A stretch of DNA of 64,000 nt from Diadema setosum (Eukaryota > Echinodermata > Echinoidea > Diadematoida > Diadematidae), in assembly GCA_033980235.1 (NCBI GenBank), contig CM067067.1, forward strand, positions 16,054,401-16,118,400, in the 5' to 3' direction. The position numbers were made by a program, and so were the translations under genes. Position 1 is the stretch's first letter, and each line of letters opens with the position of its first letter. Under the pieces are notes generated by a model that ran no database searches, was not told the DNA's origin, and saw nothing but the letters and a program-made list of their open reading frames with translations. This document shows positions 10,907 to 23,173 of the stretch, in pieces.

Positions 10907-11678
10907 GGGTAACATCCCCAGTATTCGGTCACTTAAGCTTTTTTGCAATATTTTTCACACTAAAATAATACATACATACATCATATCTACAGCAATGTAT
11001 GTGAAATATATCAAATTTCGTTAATCTCAACTTTCATTTCGTTAAATATCTCACAGAATTGCACAAAATCGCGAAATATTTCACCTTGAAAATTCCCCAG
11101 TATACGGTCATCGGCTCCAGTATTCGGTCACGCGATGTGCGCGTTCAAAGTCAATGCGTGTTCAAGGCAGCTGAAAAACGCGCGCGCGCGCTACCTTGTT
11201 GGTGCAAAATTGCATCGGGGAAGTTGCGGCGACCATTGGTGACCGAATACTGGGGCCTCGGCACTTGCATTCAACCCTTATACATTGGGACACTGTATCG
11301 GCACGTACGGACATTTTGTTTTTCTTTTGCTTTTTTGAGGATACCATTACACTCCAAGCTTGCGATAAGCGAAAAATCCCGCGAGAGAACGGCGTATTTC
11401 TCGATTTTTAGCGCTTTTTCGGCGACCCGTACTCTTAAAACTGGGCCTTATCCGCGCGCATTTTTGGAAAGTAGCGCCGATTCTGCACTTTTGACGGTTA
11501 AATTTGGGATTTTGGATGGATTTTTGGAGGGGGCTAAGGGAGTTTCCTGTTGTGAATGAGTGTGCAAGTATGTGAATTAGTGTGATTTGCGTGTGTTTTG
11601 ACAGCTGAACTTACTGGCTGGTGACTAGTGATAAGTGACCGAATACCGGTGCCTGACCGAATACTGGTGCCCTTACCC
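10907..11678. mobile_element. TA-flanked element C with repeated CCAGTATTCGGTCA
   Basis: The ends are GGGTAAC..CCAGTATTCGGTCA on the left and TGACCGAATACTGGTGCCCT..ACCC on the right, flanked by TA. The CCAGTATtCGGTCA motif recurs internally in both orientations (about 11097, 11118, 11240, 11637 and 11655). An open frame of 166 codons (11059-11559) lies inside, but it shows no recognisable domain and I do not call it a gene. Confidence 0.6.
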
Positions 11679-11924
11679 TAGCTCTCCCAGGTTCCTCTTG
11701 ACCGAGTCACATTAAGTCATCAATTCGAACAGAAAGGGACTATTGGCAGAACCAAACGTTGCCCAAAGCCTGTTTTCAATACTTCAACTTAACTGGTAAG
11801 TCTTCAAATTGAAGAATTTTTCGATTTTAAGTTGATATTTGTCCGCGATACTACCCTGTCATGATCCTGAATGCTACAGTGCGCAATCCCATTACGCTAT
11901 GCGTATGGGGCTGCTGCTCGCAGT

Positions 11925-13339
11925 AGGCTACTAGTAGTAAAATTACTATTAAGTAGTATCATTACCCATAAGCATAAGCCTAACCATTATTTAGACATAA
12001 GAACAGTCAGTGCAGCGCAGTGCCAGGGCAGGGATCAGGGACACAGGGCCAACCACCGCCACTGCACTGCCACTGGCACTGGCACTAACTCATATGACGC
12101 CAGGCAGTGTAAAATTGTCCTTTTCATTTGATTTGACGATCTGGGGTTTAAATGCCTTAATCATCATGCACTGGATTTCAGTATCTGGCGCTTTCTTAAC
12201 TATCAAGTGTGAAGGATCTTCCTAACGTCAGTTGTTTTGACACCAGAGCCCGGACTAAAGTGCGATGTTTATATGGCATTGGTTCACTTTTACATGGCTT
12301 CACAGCTAATTGCGTCAAGGAGAGCTCGAAAATGGGGACATGGAGAACGATGACCCCAAAAGTGATACGTGGGACTGAACAGTTGCGCCGTGCTATCCAA
12401 GTGCACGCACGAGTGAAGTGCATGGTACAAATATAAACAGATTTGTAAGAGCATTTTACAAATAGAGACAAACGAAACCAGGCTGAACAGAACTCTGAGC
12501 GAAAAAGATATACCTAAAAGGCGGCTGTCATACTTTACCATGTGCTCTTGCACCCGAAAATTGGTGAAAATGAGTCGATTTCAGACGACTTCCGGAAATC
12601 TTGAAAAACATGGAAAGTTGGGTGTATACCGCCCTCTAACCGATCCTCGCTTCACTCTGTTCAGTTGCCGCCTGTTATCTTCCTTGAATCGCATTTTTAA
12701 TTTGTGCACTAGTAATGCCGATGACAGAGAAAATGCTTCTTGCTTTTTGACGGAATAATCATTCCCGTTCAAAGTTACTACAGAAACTTCAATAAACTAG
12801 AACATCTCTATCTAATCTTTCATAATGGAGGTAGCTTATCTCTAAAATGAAGTTAGGTTTGTGTGCTGAAAGAAAAAAAAAGTTGAATTAATTCGGTAGG
12901 TAAACACAAACTCGTCCAGGGAGCATGACTGTACCACAACGTTTTGGTACAGTTACTGTATTCGATTCCACTCAGAGATCATGCAGAACGTTGGAAAAAA
13001 GGTATTCATAACTCTACGATTAACAGTGCTTTATGACTGATATGTTTGAAGAGTCGTGTTTTGACTCTTCGTTATTTGTGTAATTTGATGAAGTAACCCG
13101 GTGGTAATGCAATGAAACAATCAATTTTTTGTTTTGCTTTTGTTGTTTTTTATACCATATTTAGTCTGTCTGCTGTATAGGTCCACATCTGGAAGATACG
13201 ATTGTGGACCATTTCACCCTAACTGCTTTCATGTGTCGCAAACAGTTTTTCTTGCTGAAAATAGTTGTAAGCAGTGGCAAAACGGTGAAAGTAAGCCTTG
13301 GCAAAAGGTTGTAGGCCTATAAGACGTGGTATAATAGGC
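11925..13339. other. No gene seen
   Basis: Unremarkable intergenic or intronic DNA. A short run near 12050-12095 repeats the gcactgccactggcac motif. Open frames are short and lack domains. Confidence 0.4.
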
Positions 13340-13640
13340 TTAGGCCTATAGTTTTGGTTGAGATGGGAAGTTCAGATTTTAACTTTGCGCAAGGTGATGT
13401 AGGAAATCACTTATGAAATATGAACGAGCACACAGAGGAATTCAAAGTTTATTTGATGTAAATCGGGTTGGAAATGACTGAGATATCAGGGAAAAAAGTC
13501 AACGTGGTCCTATAATAAAAGGTGGGTCCAATCTTTTTTATAACCTCTTAATTTGTTTTGGTCATCTCAGTCATTTCAAAATCCTTCTTTCACTCAATAA
13601 ACTTTGAATTTCTCTTCTAAGAATCATATACAGTAGATGT
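13340..13640. mobile_element. Palindromic MITE, TTTTGGTTGAG family, degenerate copy
   Basis: It matches the copies at 54917-55290 and 62246-62635: ttttggttgag, atgaaatatgaacgagca, aagtttatttgatg, aatgactgagatatc, and the mirrored ctcagtcatttcaaaat and aataaactttgaat. The ends are eroded and no TTAA pair is left. Confidence 0.55.
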
Positions 13641-13646
13641 GACGTA

Positions 13647-14330
13647 CCCTGCATCACAAAACCATCAAAAAGTTGCCAGACATGGATTTTTTTAGTTAAG
13701 GGCAGATTTTGAAAATACAGACTGTAAGCTTTAAAATGATGTATAACTCAATTCAAATGGACTCCCCTAACCAGTCTAATGAATACTGGAAAGAAAGCAC
13801 ACACTCTGGAAAAGTGTGAGCTGAGAAAAGAGACTGGGGCACAGAGTCTATTCAAGCGGTTGATATTTACAAGCCATGCTAGCTGTGCTATGAAAGGGAC
13901 AAAACACAGGATGTAAACCACTGGGGCAACAACAATGCAGGGATTATGAGATTAAGCTTAACTTGATCATAAACACTCTGTCCATGATTCATGCCAACTT
14001 TCAAAGCAGTAGCGTTATTCTTTCAAAAGTTATCAGACTTGAAAGTGAAGAGTGTATTTATGTGCAAAGGATTTCAAGAAAAAATGAAAAGGGGCCTCCA
14101 AGACACACCTGATCATTCTACTCTCCCCCCAAAAAGGGTTGTAGAAAAACTGCTGAAAATGCTCTTTCCCATTGATATCATGATCCCAAATTAAAGAATA
14201 ATGTAGAAGGATAGCTCTGTCAGAAAATATGACAAACTCAAGATTGATTCGGTTGACCCATTTCACCTTTCTTGAGTCCTCATGTAAAATCAAAGGGCGC
14301 GACTTTTTGTTGGTTTTGTGATGCACGGCC
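13647..14330. mobile_element. Palindromic element, CCCTGCATCACAAAACCA family, copy 2
   Basis: The left end ccctgcatcacaaaaccatc is mirrored by ttggttttgtgatgcacggc at about 14311-14330. The interior matches the interrupted copy at 3567-4437. It contains only short frames with no domain. Confidence 0.6.
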
Positions 14331-14551
14331 ACATTATATGCCCCTTTATATTTCATACAAGATTTTTCATTATCTCACAATAAAGTTGAAAACCTGAAAC
14401 CATATCACAACCAAAGCTATACCGTTCTTACAATCCATGTTCGCCAATGCTTGAGACCACTTGAAAGACATCCCGTCCAGAAACGTATACATGTATACAT
14501 GTTTTTAAATGGATTTCGAGAATAATATATATAATTATATATATGTATATA

Positions 14552-14617
<66 letters not shown>

Positions 14618-15261
14618 CATATTTTTTATTTTGCTTTGTCGCCCAAAGTCCTGATGCTCTTGAAGACTTGCTTTACCTGCATGGCTGTCGTGTGACAGAA
14701 CAAAAAGAAGGAAAGAAGATGAAAACAAGAAGAAAATAAAGCCTGCTTGGGTTAGAGATCGAGTGATTGCTGCAGAGGAGTGATTTTGGTCAATATATAT
14801 GAAACCCCCTTGCAGGAATTCAAGCCCCCTATACATGGCGGAGTCGTCATGCCATGAGCTTCAAGAACTTTCTAAGAGAATAGAAAAATGACCTGTTTCA
14901 CGATCTATTAGAGAGGTTAACCCCCTCCCCTCCCCCTCCAAGAGAAGGAGACCAACATAAAGACGCACTCTGAAGCCTGTTTTCAACTCTTTCCCACAAG
15001 AATACGGTCATCATTGCTGACGTTTCTGATGAGATGTGAAGTTTCTCCTTTTTTCCATGTGCAACTTTTGTGCATTTTTTGGTGTGTAGGTTATGGCATC
15101 ATCACTTTGCATGTACCGTTCTTTTTATGGTTTCGTGAAAACATAATATGTTACAGTTCAAAACACTACTGGTCTTCAAAACGTTTGGATTTTTTGTTGT
15201 CTAATCTCGATGAGGATGAAACCTCTATCTCATACCAATCCTGATTTTACTCTCAAATGAA
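14331..15261. other. No gene seen; contains an AT microsatellite
   Basis: An (AT)n tract with interruptions runs from about 14525 to 14615. The remainder is ordinary sequence. The long minus-strand frame across this stretch is mostly a translation of the AT repeat. Confidence 0.5.
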
Positions 15262-15647
15262 TTAAAGGAAACCAAAACCCAAAGAGAAATGTGGATTGAG
15301 TGAAAACAGCAACATTAGTAGAATACATCACTGAAAGTTTGAAAGAAATTGGACAATCGATGTAAAAGTTGTGAATTTATAAAGTTTTGGTGTTGGGACC
15401 ACTGGATAAGGAGACTGCTAGAGTTCATGACGTCATGTGTGGCCAACAATATAAAGAAAATATAAAGATAATTCCACCAAAATTAATTTTCATGAAAAGT
15501 ACAAATTCCATCAACTTGATACTGCGTAATTATTCAAATTCATTAAATTCTTCCGTCAATATGTTTCCATTGCAACTGATTGACAAATTGCCCTACATCA
15601 ACGTAAATAAGCACTGAATTGATCAGTGTTTTAGTAGTAGCCATGAT

Positions 15648-15679
<32 letters not shown>

Positions 15680-15693
15680 GAGCGTACATACTC

Positions 15694-15770
15694 GGGCGGA
15701 AGTTCGGTGGCCTAGTGGAGATGACGCCTGTCCGGAGATCAGGAGGTCGTAGGTCCGAATCCTGCTCGAG
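15694..15770 (+). repeat. tRNA-derived SINE head, copy 1
   Basis: The sequence has a box A-like ggtggcctagtgga and a box B-like ggtccgaatcc at tRNA-like spacing. A T-arm-like part follows a possible anticodon stem (cctgtccggagatcagg). It lacks a clean acceptor stem and lies inside a larger palindrome (gagcgtacatactcg / cgagtatgtacgctc), so I read it as a SINE head and not a functional tRNA gene. Confidence 0.6.
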
Positions 15771-15961
15771 TATGTACGCTCATGATTTTTTATCATGGCT
15801 ACTTCTAAAACACTGATCAATGAATTCAGTGCTTATTTACGTCGATGTAGGGCAGTTTGTCAATCAGTTGCAATAAGAACATCTCGACGGAAGAATTTCA
15901 TGAATTTGTGATTGTGCAGTACCCGCTGTATGCTATGAGGATTAGAACCAACACTTGCTGT

Positions 15962-16040
15962 CGGGCGGAAGCTTGGTGGTCTGGTGGATATGACGCCTGT
16001 CCGGAGATCAGGAGGTCGTAGGTTCGAATCCTGCTCGAGT
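15962..16040 (+). repeat. tRNA-derived SINE head, copy 2
   Basis: This is nearly the same module as at 15694-15770, with box A-like ggtggtctggtgga and an intact box B ggttcgaatcc. It is followed by the same gagtatgtacgc..catgattttt segment. Confidence 0.6.
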
Positions 16041-16421
16041 ATGTACGCCCATGATTTTTTTCTATCATGGCTACTACTAAAATACTGATCAATTCAGTGC
16101 TTATTTACGTCGATGTAGGGCAATTTTGTCAATCAGTTGCAAATTGATACTGCATGACATAATGTTAAGGGCAGTAATTATTCCCCTTGCTTTCTGAAAG
16201 CGGTTAGTCAAGTGTGAATTTTCTTTATTTTCTTTCTTCTTGTTGTCCACACATGACGTTATAAACTCAAGTAGTTTCCTTGTCCGGTGGTTCCAACACC
16301 AAAACTTAAAACATTCATAACTTTTGCATCGATTGTCAGATTTTCCTCAAACTTCCACTGATGTGTTCTGTTGCTGCTTTCACTCAATCCACATTTTTCT
16401 TTGGGTTTTGGTCTCCTTTAA

Positions 16422-16790
16422 AGCCAATATGGTGTACAAAGGAAGGAAGTGAACTTTATCGGAGTAACCCATTCAGCGATCTACATCAAGCTTACGACAT
16501 GCCGCAGCAACTTGGCAACGGAATGGTACTTTTATGTGAAAATAGATTTCTATCTATCAAGAACTGTACATCAGTATTTCGTTGTTTCACAGTTTTTCAC
16601 TTCCCCGACCCATCAGTAAACTAATCCAAAACTTTATGCACAATATTAGTATGTGATGATTAGGAAATGAATAGCGCCGAAATGAAAACAGATAAGATTA
16701 AAAGGGAGGAAGAAGAGGAGGATGAGGCGGAAGAGAAGGAAAAGATGACAAGAGTTAATACAAATAGTATAGATAAATAGAGAGATACAA

Positions 16791-16850
<60 letters not shown>

Positions 16851-16956
16851 GGGAGGAGAGGGAGAGAGAGAGAGAGAAAGAATGAGTGATTCATACTAAC
16901 TTATCGGTGTGTTGCGTTTAGTGAAAGCAAATTATTTTGTGAAGAAATTTTGCATT
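16422..16956. other. No gene seen; GATA and GA microsatellite
   Basis: A (GATA)n tract followed by (GA)n occupies about 16790-16880. Short frames flank it without domains. Confidence 0.5.
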
Positions 16957-17074
16957 ATATAGTCTAGTGGGATTTCTGAAAAAGGGCTCTCTAAAATGGT
17001 GTTAGAGGCATTTTTGAGTAAAAGTTTGGAACCGGTCTCTTTTACCTAATTTGAGTATGCTGAATCCGAAAAAT

Positions 17075-18470
17075 CCGGTTCCCAAGCGAAATTCACCGAT
17101 CTTGACCATCTAATTTGCATAAACAAAATGGCTGCCAAGCCACAGAAATTAGCAGTTTCAGACACGCATTTTCAAGAAATTCTTTGCAAACGAGCTGGAG
17201 AAAAGTGATTTGAAATGTTTGTTCAGAGAACAGAATTACCAATTTAAGGGACAAACGTTTCTCGGATGGTAAATAGTATATTTTTTCATAATTATGCAAA
17301 TTAGGACTGAAATATGCAGATAAATATATATATACATTAACACTGGAAGAGTAATTTTGACATTTTTTTTGAGAGGCAAATTAAATACTAAGTATGCAGA
17401 CTTTAAGGTTTTGAGGGTTAGGAAAAATCTGGTACCCAAGCGAAATTCACCGATCTTGACCATCTAATTTGCATAAACAAAATGGCTGCCAAGCCACAGA
17501 CATTATCAGTTTCAGACACGCATTTTCTATAATTTTTCTTGCAAACGAGCTGGAAAAAATGATTTTAAATGTTTGTACAGAGAATAGAATTACCAATTTA
17601 AGGGATAAACGTTTCTCGGGTGGTAAATAATATATTTTATTCATAATTATGCAAGTTAGTACTGAAATATGCAGATAAATATATATTAACACTGGAAGAG
17701 TAATCATTAAAATTTTTTTCTTAAGAGGCAAGTTAAACACTAAATATGTAGACTTTAAGGTTTTGAGGGTTAGGAAACTTCCGGTTCCCAAGCGAAATTC
17801 ATGGATCGTGACCATCTAATTTGCATAAACAAAATGGCTGCCAAGCCACAGAAATTGTGAGTTTCAGACGGTAAGCACTATTTGGGCACCCGTCCCGCTT
17901 CTTCATGAATATTCATCAGGCAGTAAGATACTGTACTAGTAAATGGCAGAACGCTGGATACGTGCCATAGAATGTAAAAACGTATTGCCGGGAAATATAA
18001 AAATCTCGAAAAATTGCATCAACGGGGAATGTTAAAACGTCTCGCCGGGAGATGGAAAAATAATCGGTTTTGTCGGGAAATGTAAAATAGCTGCCGGGAA
18101 ATGTAAAAATCATGTATTTCCACGGTATTGCTTATACATGTAGATGATGAATATTCATGATGAAGCGGGACGGGTGCCCAAATAGTGCTTACCGTTTCCA
18201 GACATGCATTTTCTAGATTGTTTTTTTTTTTTGTAAACGAGCTGGAAAAGTGATTTGAAATCTATGTACTTACACTGGTATTACCAACTGGAGGGATAAA
18301 CGTTTTTCAGGTAGTAAATAGTATATTTCTTTCATAATTATGCAAATGAGTACTGAAATATGCAAATAATCATGTATTAACACTGGAAGATTTTTCGTTT
18401 TTTTTTTCTTGAGAGGGAAGTTAAAAACACTAGATATATAGACTTTAAGGTTTTGAGGGTTAGATAAAAA
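17075..18470. repeat. Left tandem array of about 357-bp units
   Basis: Each unit starts cggttcccaagcgaaattca and continues through tctaatttgcataaacaaa, atggctgccaagccacag, gtttcagacacgcattttc, ggtaaata.tatatttt and ggttttgagggttagg. Three good copies and one diverged copy are present. The third is split by the MITE at 17871-18196. Confidence 0.75.
17871..18196. mobile_element. MITE with GGTAAGCACTATTTGGGCAC ends and a 9-10 bp target duplication
   Basis: The ends GGTAAGCACTATTTGGGCAC and GTGCCCAAATAGTGCTTACC are perfect mirrors. The flanks gtttcagac (left) and gtttccagac (right) duplicate a sequence that is single in sibling tandem units (gtttcagacacgcattttc). The interior repeats a gccgggaaatgtaaaa module several times. 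The target size suggests a Mutator-like (MULE) source, which is an inference. Confidence 0.65.
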
Positions 18471-19153
18471 CCAGAATCCCTTCTCAGTGTTATCAAAATA
18501 AATGCAAATATTTTAATTGGTATGCAAATTATATTTAGGCTTCATGAGGTTTGTGTGCATGCAGTTCATTCAGCCTCTTAAAAGGTCCTTTTTTAAAGAA
18601 TTCAAGTTAGGAACCCGATTCTTAACCAAAATTGATTGCGCTAGGGGAAAAAACAAAAAAAAAATGTCTTTTTCAAGCAAATGCCCTCTAACATCTAATT
18701 TGCATAATACATACAAAATAGCTGCAATATTGCCATATAATTGTCAATTCCATGAAAAAAAAAATTAGTACATTGATAATCGCAAAACGAATTGATGAAA
18801 ACTCTCTCTACGCGGATCATGACCCAACTTTTTATGGGATGGGGGAATGTCATCGATGAATGCCATTTTGTTCATATGCAACATCCATTATTGTATTGTT
18901 CCCAGTTATCAGAGCATGGTAATCATATATATTCATATACAGTATACAGATTTAAATATATGATTACATATGATTTTATATATATAGCAAACATTCGTCT
19001 ATAGATTGAAATGGGATAGGTGGTTTTATTCTATTTTCTCTTGAAACGTGTTTTTTCCTTGCAAATTGACGAAAAATACCTTTAATGTCACAACAAACAT
19101 TACTGATGCCCCAATGAATAAACAAAATTATGTTGTAAGTCCGTTAGACGAAG

Positions 19154-19255
<102 letters not shown>

Positions 19256-19288
19256 CTGGAGAAGGATCCATTGGAAAGTTATAGAATA

Positions 19289-19596
19289 GGCGCGATCACA
19301 CACTGGCAAAAGATCAAGAAGTTTAAAATCGCGATCTCCAAGATCTCAAAAGGCGTGGCCAAATTGGCAAATTATCGGAAAGTTTAAGATCGCAATTTAT
19401 AAGATCTTGAAGTTTTTCAAGTGCGTGTGACTGCAAACTTTCCTCTAAACTTCCCACTACAGCTAGGTATATTTCATTTTATAATGCTGTCCCCGCCAAA
19501 CTTCTCGATCTCTTGCCATTGTGACCGGACAACAAAAGATCGTGAAGACTTCGCGATCTTAAACTTTGCGATCTTTTGCCACTCTGATCGCGCGTT
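19289..19596. mobile_element. Palindromic MITE (gcgatcA..GGCAAAAGATC ends)
   Basis: The left part gcgatcacacactggcaaaa is mirrored by ttttgccactctgatcgcgc on the right. The interior repeats aagatc and aagtttaagatcgc in both orientations. It lies inside the larger TAGTCT element. The target duplication is not clear. Confidence 0.5.
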
Positions 19597-21008
19597 ATCA
19601 TGATAAAATTAAATAACGATGTTAGAATAGCAGTGAGGGAGAAGAAACGGGGAAAAAAGTGTGGCAAACATCTACCTATATTTTATCCTTCTACATCTGT
19701 ATAAGAATGTAACTTAGTCAACTTCCAAGACAGTTCGAACTCTGAAATTGCCTCGGCCAGTGCAATCTGCGAAATACTAGTAAGGGGTTTACACCTTCCT
19801 GTTCCTTTTTGTTTTTGTTTTTAATATGCGTGGATAACATGCCGCCAGTGATAACCACCATGCAGGTACGATGCATTTCAATTTATTCTTAACTGGACGA
19901 CGCCACGCTCCCTTGTCTGTCTGACTTATGATATATCTCACCTGGTGTGATTCAGATCATAGAAATGACATTATTAGCAAACAGGCCTCTAGTTTTAAGG
20001 GCCAGTGGATTGTAAGAACCTAGGAATAATGAATACTCATTAGAAACCATGTTACATACAGAAGATTCCACTTCGTATCAGACGTAAATGCTTGCCATTT
20101 TGCCTCTCATTATATGCTTTATCAAGTATAGTTTTGAATATCCATATTGTCACTTGAATTTCTGCCCAAGAATTAGAAAATGGATCTTTTCATGGAGGAC
20201 CAGGGTTTTCCACCACCTTGCGAACATGAAGTTACTTTTGTTCCCTTGAGATCCGATAGCTACCTTAAGGAGACCTTCTTCCGTAGATACTGGAGTTGTG
20301 CAATTTCTGCCAAAATGATACTGACAGTAGCACTCTTATTAAAGCAAGTGATCAATGACTCACAATCATCAAGGATGCTGCTTGTACGAGAAGAAAACTA
20401 AAGGGTTCCAAGAACATGGTTGTTATCAGTCGTCTTTATAAGAATAAACTTATATTCGATTCAAAAGATGCATCACACAAGCTCTTTTGATACAAAATAT
20501 GTTTCGCCATTTTACCGACAGAAGTATACTGAACGCTCGCTGAAGCAGCTCAACGACAATACTCCTGTATCAAAAAAAAAAAGAAGAAGAAAAAAAAAAA
20601 AAGAAAATCCTACTCACTGTGCCAGACCTGATCTTTTTTCCCCATTGGACAATGGGTAGGGACGTTTTCATCTGGTCTACAGCCCGTACAACTGATATAT
20701 CTAGCTCCAATCCTGCAAAGTTGCATTGAGATGATTTCATGTGCATGCGAAAGCAATGCAGAACATTTCGATGCAAATGTCACAAATCAGGCCTACGATG
20801 TACAGCAGAGTGTGGATGTTAGCAACAATGTGATGGTGCAAACCTTGCAGGAACGTAGATCAATTTAACTCGATTGAGAAATAAACTTTTCGACTCAGAC
20901 TATGTTTCTTTTCAGCCAAAATATAAAAGCATTGATGACTAGAATTACAAAGTTCATCCTTCGTTTCTGTTTCCGACACTGTCCGAGATACCAGGATTTT
21001 TCTTACAA

Positions 21009-21009
21009 T

Positions 21010-21054
<45 letters not shown>
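21009..21054. repeat. Poly-T tract
   Basis: About 45 consecutive T residues. It could be the reverse-strand tail of a retroposon, but no SINE body was recognised beside it. Confidence 0.8.
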
Positions 21055-21057
<3 letters not shown>

Positions 21058-21139
21058 TGAGCCTGCAGAGTGGGTAAAGAGATAGATAAAAAACCCCACA
21101 TAAATTATGTTTGCAGATGAGAATTATGAAAGTTGCCAC

Positions 21140-22260
21140 TTGATTTTAAATCTAATGTATATTGATGTGATTGCCCGATAACTTTGATGGCAAGACCTTG
21201 TTTTGGTGGTAAATATGCATAGAAAATGGTGAATATTTGCACAATCTATTATGCAAATGAGATAATAGATGTGTGTTTGTTTAGTAGTTGCAGTTAATTT
21301 TCCATCTCTTAATCACGCCTGGAATCATTAACTGGTCATGATGTTATAACTGTTAAAAAAAACACAAAAAAACATTTTCATATATTCCTGCATTGCGTTG
21401 TAGAAACTAGAAACCTGCCTGGTCTACGGCCTCTTGAATATCAATTTGCAAACATATTTCCTTTCAGTGTCATTCAGTTCTCCTTTATTGATTGATTCCA
21501 GTACTTGATTTACTTCGGACTCTGACGACATCATAATGTGCAACTTGTTTGCCCAATAACTTATTTTAGTACGTCAAGGTACATTTTGATAGCAAGACTT
21601 TGTTTAAGGGAATATATCCATAGAAATGGCCAACTATTTATATAATTCATTATGGAAATTAGATTATTAGGGTATGTCTAATAGCTGTTTTTTGTATCTC
21701 TTTATCACAAAAGAATCATCAACTTATGTCTTGATATTATAACTGAATGATTCAGATTCATATATCGCGGCAATGTGTTGTAGAATGTCGAAGCTAGTAT
21801 TACCAATTTGCATACGTTATTGCAAATATTGTTATTCATTTTTTTTTTTATTCTGAATTATAGTTGATGCCAGTACTTTAGATTTTTCTCGGACTCAGAT
21901 GACACTATGTACACTTTGACCGGTAGCATATCTATTTTCAGTACGCCAATGTATATTTTGATATCAAAACTTTGTTTCAGGGGAAAATATGTTTAGAAAA
22001 TTGAAAAATATTTGCATAATTCATTATGCCAATGAGATGAATGTTTTATTTTAATACTAAAAATTGGTTCTTGTATCTCTTTATTACACTAGAAATCGTG
22101 AACAGGTCTTGATAGAATGATATCTATCATCATAATTATATTGCGGCAATGCATTGTAGAATCCAGAATCCTGCCAGTTATGTATCCTCTTGTATACCAA
22201 TTTGCATAGATATTTGTATAAGTGTAATTCAATTCTTTTGTATTGATTAATTTTTCATTC
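21140..22260. repeat. Right tandem array of about 375-bp units
   Basis: The units share tttgatagcaagactttgttt, atgcatagaaaatgg, ttcattatgcaaatgaga, tgtatctctttatcac, gcaatgcgttgtagaa and accaatttgcata, with roughly three diverged copies. Subunit spacing between the gttgtagaa motifs is about 375-380 bp. Confidence 0.6.
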
Positions 22261-22819
22261 GACTCTTCCTACACCAAGTACTTTTTGATTGCCCGATAAC
22301 TTGTTAAAATGATTAAAAACAGAAGTGAACACGTAGGTACTACATGTGCATATATAGTGTATATGCCTTAATGCATTGCTGTATCAGCGGCAACTGCTAA
22401 TTTGCATATTTCACCTCTTAATTTGCATATATAGATGAAAGTTATGAACAACTGATGACCTAGCTATTGTCTTTGCACCTTCATTTCTGAAATTATTACT
22501 ATTTCTGCATGTCTAAGGAGATTTTATGAAAATTAGATCATCGAAACGCCTTAAAAAGCAATAAATTGGCAGCCATTTTGTTTATGCAAATTAGATGCTC
22601 TTAGACTCAAAATTCCGCTTGGGAACCGGAATTTTTGGATTCAGCGTGCTTGATTTATACAAAATAGACCGGTTCCCAACTTTTACTAAAAAATGCCTCT
22701 AACAGTCATATTTTCCCCAAATCCCACTAGACTAATAACATGATGACTGCGCTAACGTTTCGTTACTAATACTAGTAGCTTAACAGCGTCGAATAGACGC
22801 TGTTCAATTCAACTCTATG

Positions 22820-23173
22820 CCCCAGTCACATAATAAACACGGATGCTCAAGGATCTACACGGTGATCCGGGGACGTCCGGGGATATCCGGGGAGATCCGG
22901 GATTTTGGTATGACTGTACACACGGTATCAACACGGCAGCTACACGGATAAGGCCAGAAGAGTGCGGCGTCTACACGGATCAACACGGCAGCTACACGGC
23001 AGCCCCACGGACCACCCCGGATTGCTCTGCCGACACGGCAATCCCCGGATGACGCCGGATGTTTTTGACCTCCAAAAGTTGCCGTGTTGGCCTCCCGGCG
23101 TCAACACGGATCTCTCCCCGGATCAGATCCGCGGTGGTCCGGGGTGATCCGGGATGTCTATGTGACTGGGGCA
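22820..23173. mobile_element. TA-flanked MITE rich in ACACGG and CCGGGG motifs
   Basis: The ends TGCCCCAGTCACATA and TATGTGACTGGGGCA are mirror images flanked by TA. The GC-rich interior is built from repeats of acacggatc, acacggcagc and ccggggat in both orientations, in strong contrast to its AT-rich surroundings. No real gene was seen in it. Confidence 0.65.

Larger units (their letters stand above)
10118..11924. mobile_element. Foldback family F, copy 2, with three stacked inserts
   Basis: The arms are the same as at 6366-7042: the left arm is 10118-10361 and the right arm about 11681-11924. Between them, at the symmetry axis gggagagc-TA-gctctccc, three different palindromic elements stand head to tail, each bordered by TA (inserts A, B and C, listed separately). 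The arms themselves contain no coding sequence. Confidence 0.7.
15266..16417. mobile_element. TTAA element (AGGAAACCAAAACCC ends) enclosing two SINE copies
   Basis: TTAA borders both ends (15262-15265 and 16418-16421). The TIRs are AGGAAACCAAAACCC and GGGTTTTGGTCTCCT. Subterminal parts resemble the AGGACAAGT family (atgtggattgagtg, a ggataaggagactgctag arm, tgacgtcatg). The middle is duplicated: the gtagtagccatgat..ctgatcaat segment, the tRNA-like module and the ttatttacgtcgatgtaggg segment all occur more than once. Confidence 0.7.

Noticed and set aside
11059..11559. 166-codon open frame on the plus strand
   Set aside because: It lies inside TA-flanked element C, has no recognisable domain and spans the element's repeated CCAGTATTCGGTCA motifs.
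14417..14836. 139-codon minus-strand frame
   Set aside because: Its middle is a translation of the (AT)n microsatellite, and the rest has no domain.
15694..16040. Two possible functional tRNA genes
   Set aside because: Box A and box B are present, but the acceptor stems do not close and both sit inside a repeat.
15623..16092. Two frames with an SRIRTYDLLISGQAS-like peptide
   Set aside because: This peptide is the reverse-strand translation of the tRNA-like SINE head, a common source of false proteins.
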